Source of the DNA: Paenibacillus sp. Root444D2
GTDB taxonomy: Bacteria > Bacillota > Bacilli > Paenibacillales > NBRC-103111
Direction of reading: 5' to 3'
DNA: 64,000 bases
Assembly: GCF_001426375.1 (NCBI RefSeq)
Contig: NZ_LMEO01000014.1
Coordinates: 1-64,000 of the forward strand
Notes under the pieces: model-generated
Told to the model about the DNA's origin: nothing
Database searches by the model: none
The model's input: only the letters and a program-made list of their open reading frames with translations
Program-made: the position numbers and the translations under genes
Part shown: one piece after another, positions 60,925 through 64,000 of the stretch
Layout of the letters: every line of letters begins with the position of its first letter
How positions within the stretch are numbered: the first letter of the stretch is position 1

Positions 60925-63666
60925 ATGATTAAATTTAACTTTAAAAAGTCTCTGGAAAAGAAAATTATTTTATTTGGCATTGTTTTTTCAGTGATATCTA
61001 TAACATTAACTACCTTAACCTGTTATTTGGTCACGAATAAACTTATTTTGTTTCAGTTTGAACGTGTAAATGATATAGCTACAGGTGCAGCGGTAGAGAA
61101 GGCCAATACTTATTTGGGCGAAATCGCCAATATGGTTAGTTTATCTATGAAAAATGAGTATTTTGATAGGATTATCAGTTCAGATGAATCTGACCCTTAT
61201 GTACTCATAAAAGCACAAAAGGACTATGAGGATTTTCTGAAAAATCTGATTCTAAGTAATGATAAAGTGGATTCCGTACTTGTTGTTGATAATAATAGAA
61301 ATATTTTCATCGGGGCTAGTAATTCTGTAGGAAAATCCTATGACAAATACGGAACTGCAGAATTTTATAACCAATTAAAGAAACCTTATCTGCAAAACGC
61401 TGAAAGTCAGTTTTTCCTTGATCGATACAGAGAAGGGTTATATGAAAGGTTAGCTATTATAAGTCCTATAACTGAGCCTTATACCAATGAAATAAAGGCA
61501 TATATGGTTGTGGTGTTGAGTTCAAAATTCATTGAGGAAATGCAGTTTGCAGGGAATGGCATTTTTATTACGGATCATGCAGGGAATACTGCTGAAGTTT
61601 CCTACAATCAAGATGCAGGTGAATTGGCTGAACAAAAATTCTCATTTAAAAATTCTTTAAACTATGAAGGGTGGACGATAACCAATACGTTCACTTTTGA
61701 CAAGCTTCAAAAATCCATTAATCAGAACCTTAATACCAACATTCTGATCGGAATATTATGCCTGATTTTATCCATTATTGTGCTAGCTATTACAGGCAAA
61801 AAAATTGTTAAGCCTATTAAAAATATGGAAGTACAGATAAGTTCACTCAATCACAGCTACATTGAAAATAAGCCAATAGCATTGTCTAAGCGGAGATTTA
61901 GCTTCAAATTGACTTTGCTAATTTTGTATTCCTCCATAGTCACTGTTCCAGCTGTATTCATAACAGGCAGCTCTTATATATCCGCCAAGCACACGGTAGA
62001 AAGCAAAGTAGGGTCTGTCTTTGAATATAGTGCTCAAATTCTCTATCAACAGATGGCGTTTGTTTACAATAATTATCGAAGGATGACTATTGAGACTTCC
62101 TCTTTCAATGAGAAGGTTCAAAAGCTTCTGGATGTTAGCAAAACTTCTAATAACGTGGATAAAGAGATTCGGGATGAGATGAATAATATCATTCTTTCCA
62201 GAAATTTATTTGATAAAGGAATATCGAATATAACCATTTATGACGCAGATCAGCGTCTGGTCTATTCCTCTACCTACGGAAGGCCATTCATGATGCGTCC
62301 AGATGCCAAATCTGATTTAGATTATGTCAAAGATCATTTTAGCACTTTATTATGGCGAAGCTATACGGATTCACCTTTTAATAAGAAAGGTATACGGATA
62401 GGCATGCAAATAAGAGGTGTTGCAGATGGCATTGAGGCTGGAAAACTATTAGGGTTTATTTTAGTTGATTTCAATGGGGAAGATATAGAGAAGATGCTAA
62501 ATGTGTTTTCTAAGATCAGCTATTTGGATTTATATCTTGTGGACCATTCAGGCAAAGATATTTTCAGCGATATCGGTCGAAGTCAAAAGAAAAGCTTGTT
62601 AGAGGTATTACCGTACAATAAACCTTCCTTAGAACAGAATGAAAGGGTGTCCTTCCGGGAAGGTGGAAATAATTATCTGATGATTTCTAAGTACTTTACT
62701 GAAAATGGGTGGAGTTTAGTTTTCCTTTTAAAGGACTTTAATGAGAATGAATACATCCTTTTTTACAGCATAGTGGTTCTCTTAGGGCTTATCCTACTAA
62801 GCTTTGGGTTCTCCTATGGATTTTCTTCTATGCTTTCATTGAACATATCATCATTGGTTAAAACAGTAAGAAACGTGAAGAGAGGGAACCTGGAGACCCG
62901 TTTTAAGAGCACCACGGAGGATGAAATCTATGAATTAGGTAATAGCTTCAATGAGATGCTTGAGCGTATCAATCTACTCATTGAAGAAAAATATATATCC
63001 GAGGTTAAGATAAAAGATGCTGAACTTAAGGCCAAGGAATATGAATTGAATCTTCTACAGTCACAAATCAACCCTCATTTTCTTTACAACACCTTAAAAA
63101 CAGCTCAATATATGGCTTTTGCTAAGGATCCTCGAACAGAGAAGATGATCAAACTGCTTATCGCATTGTTTAAAACCAGCATCACCCGGGGAGAAAAAGT
63201 GGTAAAGGTTAGTGAGGAAATCGCTCATGTGAAAACCTACGCAGATATACAGCAAATGAGGTTTGGGGACAAAATCAAGGTAATCTTCGATGTAAGTGAC
63301 GATATGTTAGAAACTCCGGTTTTGAAGCTGACCCTGCAGCCGATCGTGGAAAATGCCATTTATCATGGCCTGGAGGTAACGGATCATGGAGGCACCATCG
63401 TCATAGAGGTTCGAAAGATGGAGGAGAAGTTGAGTATAACAATCAGCGACAATGGTGTAGGAATGACAGAGGATAAATTGAATGAAATCAAGGCGAGGCT
63501 TGAGGGGAAAACAAAAGGAGAAAGTATTGGAATCATCAATGTTCATGAACGAATCAAATTATATTTTGGAGATGATTATGGTATTGAAGTAGATAGTACT
63601 GCTGGAAAAGGTACCAAGGTCATCATCCATTTTCCTCTGTTAGAGCAGCAGGGTTACTTTTTTTGA
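60925..63666 (+). CDS. YesM-type histidine kinase with two tandem sensor modules
   Basis: 913 residues, against about 590-600 for the other YesM kinases here. First module: TM about 12-36, extracellular sensor about 37-270, TM about 272-295. It is followed by a KPIKNMEVQI segment resembling the start of a HAMP domain. Second module: TM about 328-350, a second extracellular sensor about 355-610, TM about 613-640, full HAMP (SSLVKTVRNVKRGNLETRFK). Then QINPHFLYNTLKT (His718), LQPIVENAIYHG, SDNGVGMTE, SIGIINVHERIKLYFG. Intact and in one frame. Probably integrates two signals; likely partner of the regulator at 59298. Confidence 0.9.
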   Translation: MIKFNFKKSLEKKIILFGIVFSVISITLTTLTCYLVTNKLILFQFERVNDIATGAAVEKANTYLGEIANMVSLSMKNEYFDRIISSDESDPYVLIKAQKDYEDFLKNLILSNDKVDSVLVVDNNRNIFIGASNSVGKSYDKYGTAEFYNQLKKPYLQNAESQFFLDRYREGLYERLAIISPITEPYTNEIKAYMVVVLSSKFIEEMQFAGNGIFITDHAGNTAEVSYNQDAGELAEQKFSFKNSLNYEGWTITNTFTFDKLQKSINQNLNTNILIGILCLILSIIVLAITGKKIVKPIKNMEVQISSLNHSYIENKPIALSKRRFSFKLTLLILYSSIVTVPAVFITGSSYISAKHTVESKVGSVFEYSAQILYQQMAFVYNNYRRMTIETSSFNEKVQKLLDVSKTSNNVDKEIRDEMNNIILSRNLFDKGISNITIYDADQRLVYSSTYGRPFMMRPDAKSDLDYVKDHFSTLLWRSYTDSPFNKKGIRIGMQIRGVADGIEAGKLLGFILVDFNGEDIEKMLNVFSKISYLDLYLVDHSGKDIFSDIGRSQKKSLLEVLPYNKPSLEQNERVSFREGGNNYLMISKYFTENGWSLVFLLKDFNENEYILFYSIVVLLGLILLSFGFSYGFSSMLSLNISSLVKTVRNVKRGNLETRFKSTTEDEIYELGNSFNEMLERINLLIEEKYISEVKIKDAELKAKEYELNLLQSQINPHFLYNTLKTAQYMAFAKDPRTEKMIKLLIALFKTSITRGEKVVKVSEEIAHVKTYADIQQMRFGDKIKVIFDVSDDMLETPVLKLTLQPIVENAIYHGLEVTDHGGTIVIEVRKMEEKLSITISDNGVGMTEDKLNEIKARLEGKTKGESIGIINVHERIKLYFGDDYGIEVDSTAGKGTKVIIHFPLLEQQGYFF

Positions 63667-63686
63667 GTAGCCCGGCTGCTTTTTTT
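63644..63686 (+). terminator. Terminator overlapping the kinase stop
   Basis: GCAGCAGGGTTAC / GTAGCCCGGCTGC stem with the TGA stop in the loop, and a T run after it. Confidence 0.88.
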
Positions 63687-63752
63687 AAAACAAAGCTTGA
63701 ATCAGGTTAAGAAAACGTAACAAATGTTAAGTTAGAGTCATACTCATTGCTT

Positions 63753-63770
63753 TTGAAAACGCTTTATAAT
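63753..63770 (+). promoter_or_regulatory. cre-like site over the -10 box of a permease gene
   Basis: TTGAAAACGCTTTAT (63753-63767) fits the cre consensus WTGNAANCGNWNNCW at all but one defined position and overlaps TATAAT (63765-63770). CcpA repression of the downstream transporter is an inference. Confidence 0.45.
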
Positions 63771-63827
63771 TAACACTAGTAGTACTACTGATGGATATCC
63801 AATACGAAAATTATAAGGAGAAGAAAC

Positions 63828-64000
63828 ATGGATGCTGAAGTAATAAAAACCTCCGAACTGTTTATTAAGAATAATTCAAAGCCAGGTTTTAATAAAAAAC
63901 TGAAACATATTTTAAAATATAAATATATGTATCTCATGCTTATCCCTGTGCTCATATGGTATGCGATCTTCTGTTACGTCCCGATGTATGGAATCACCAT
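63828..64000 (+). CDS. LplB-type sugar ABC permease, partial
   Basis: The first 57 codons only; the gene runs past the window end. ATG follows AAGGAGAAGAA. The start has a polar N-terminus, then KYKYMYLMLIPVLIWYAIF and CYVPMYGIT, the opening of LplB/YtcP-type permeases of polysaccharide-derived sugars. Likely the target of the adjacent YesMN pair. Confidence 0.85.
   Translation, partial: MDAEVIKTSELFIKNNSKPGFNKKLKHILKYKYMYLMLIPVLIWYAIFCYVPMYGIT

Overview
The window reads as a chromosomal segment of a Paenibacillus-like Firmicute. The evidence is a tRNA operon, strong AGGAGG ribosome sites with ATG/TTG/GTG starts, many YesM/YesN-type two-component pairs next to sugar ABC transporters, an HprK-family protein and cre-like sites. 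No prophage, IS element, plasmid function or CRISPR array is visible.

Layout. 0-0.5 kb: end of a tRNA operon (Leu-Gly-Arg-Pro) with a long terminator. 0.6-2.4 kb: a surface protein gene split by a frameshift. 2.7-8.2 kb: an apparent operon of c-di-GMP turnover and signalling genes (HD-GYP, receiver-GGDEF, GAF-GAF histidine kinase) ending in a thiamine-diphosphate enzyme. 8.3-14.8 kb: aldo/keto reductase, class A PBP, a secreted protein, a small membrane protein, a divergent HprK paralogue, a zinc-ribbon protein and a 56-residue gene. 15.3-18.7 kb: MoxR / DUF58 / DUF4129 operon on the minus strand. 19.4-27.8 kb: response regulator, sensor kinase and sugar-binding lipoprotein followed by mglBAC, then a chemotaxis receptor. 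30-33 kb: putative D-amino-acid catabolism (RidA, DSD1-type PLP enzyme, DauR-like regulator). 33-39.8 kb: a second YesMN pair with a family-1 sugar ABC transporter. 39.9-49.9 kb: membrane diguanylate cyclase, a fatty-acid cluster, HAD phosphatase, AlkD-like glycosylase, adenosine deaminase, a copper operon and MscL. 50-59.3 kb: sialic-acid locus (AraC regulator, nanA, nanQ, ABC importer, YesMN pair) in which one permease and the kinase carry frameshifts. 59.3-64 kb: a visibly AT-richer YesMN pair with a 913-residue double-sensor kinase, followed by the start of an LplB-type permease that runs off the window.

Working picture: a soil saprophyte importing many sugars. Several transporters have a dedicated membrane kinase and AraC-type regulator beside them, and each solute-binding gene followed by its own transporter genes is separated from them by an RNA hairpin.

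The most unusual non-coding feature is a composite element present twice (30.69-30.87 kb and 41.21-41.40 kb). Each copy has four 19-bp inverted repeats (TGTTGYA-N5-TRCAACA, one arm base deviating in the first site of copy 2) at nearly the same 52/62/52-bp spacing, a covarying central stem, and a simple-sequence tract beside it. I know of no description of it. Three genes have frameshifts; whether these are real or sequencing errors cannot be settled from the sequence alone.
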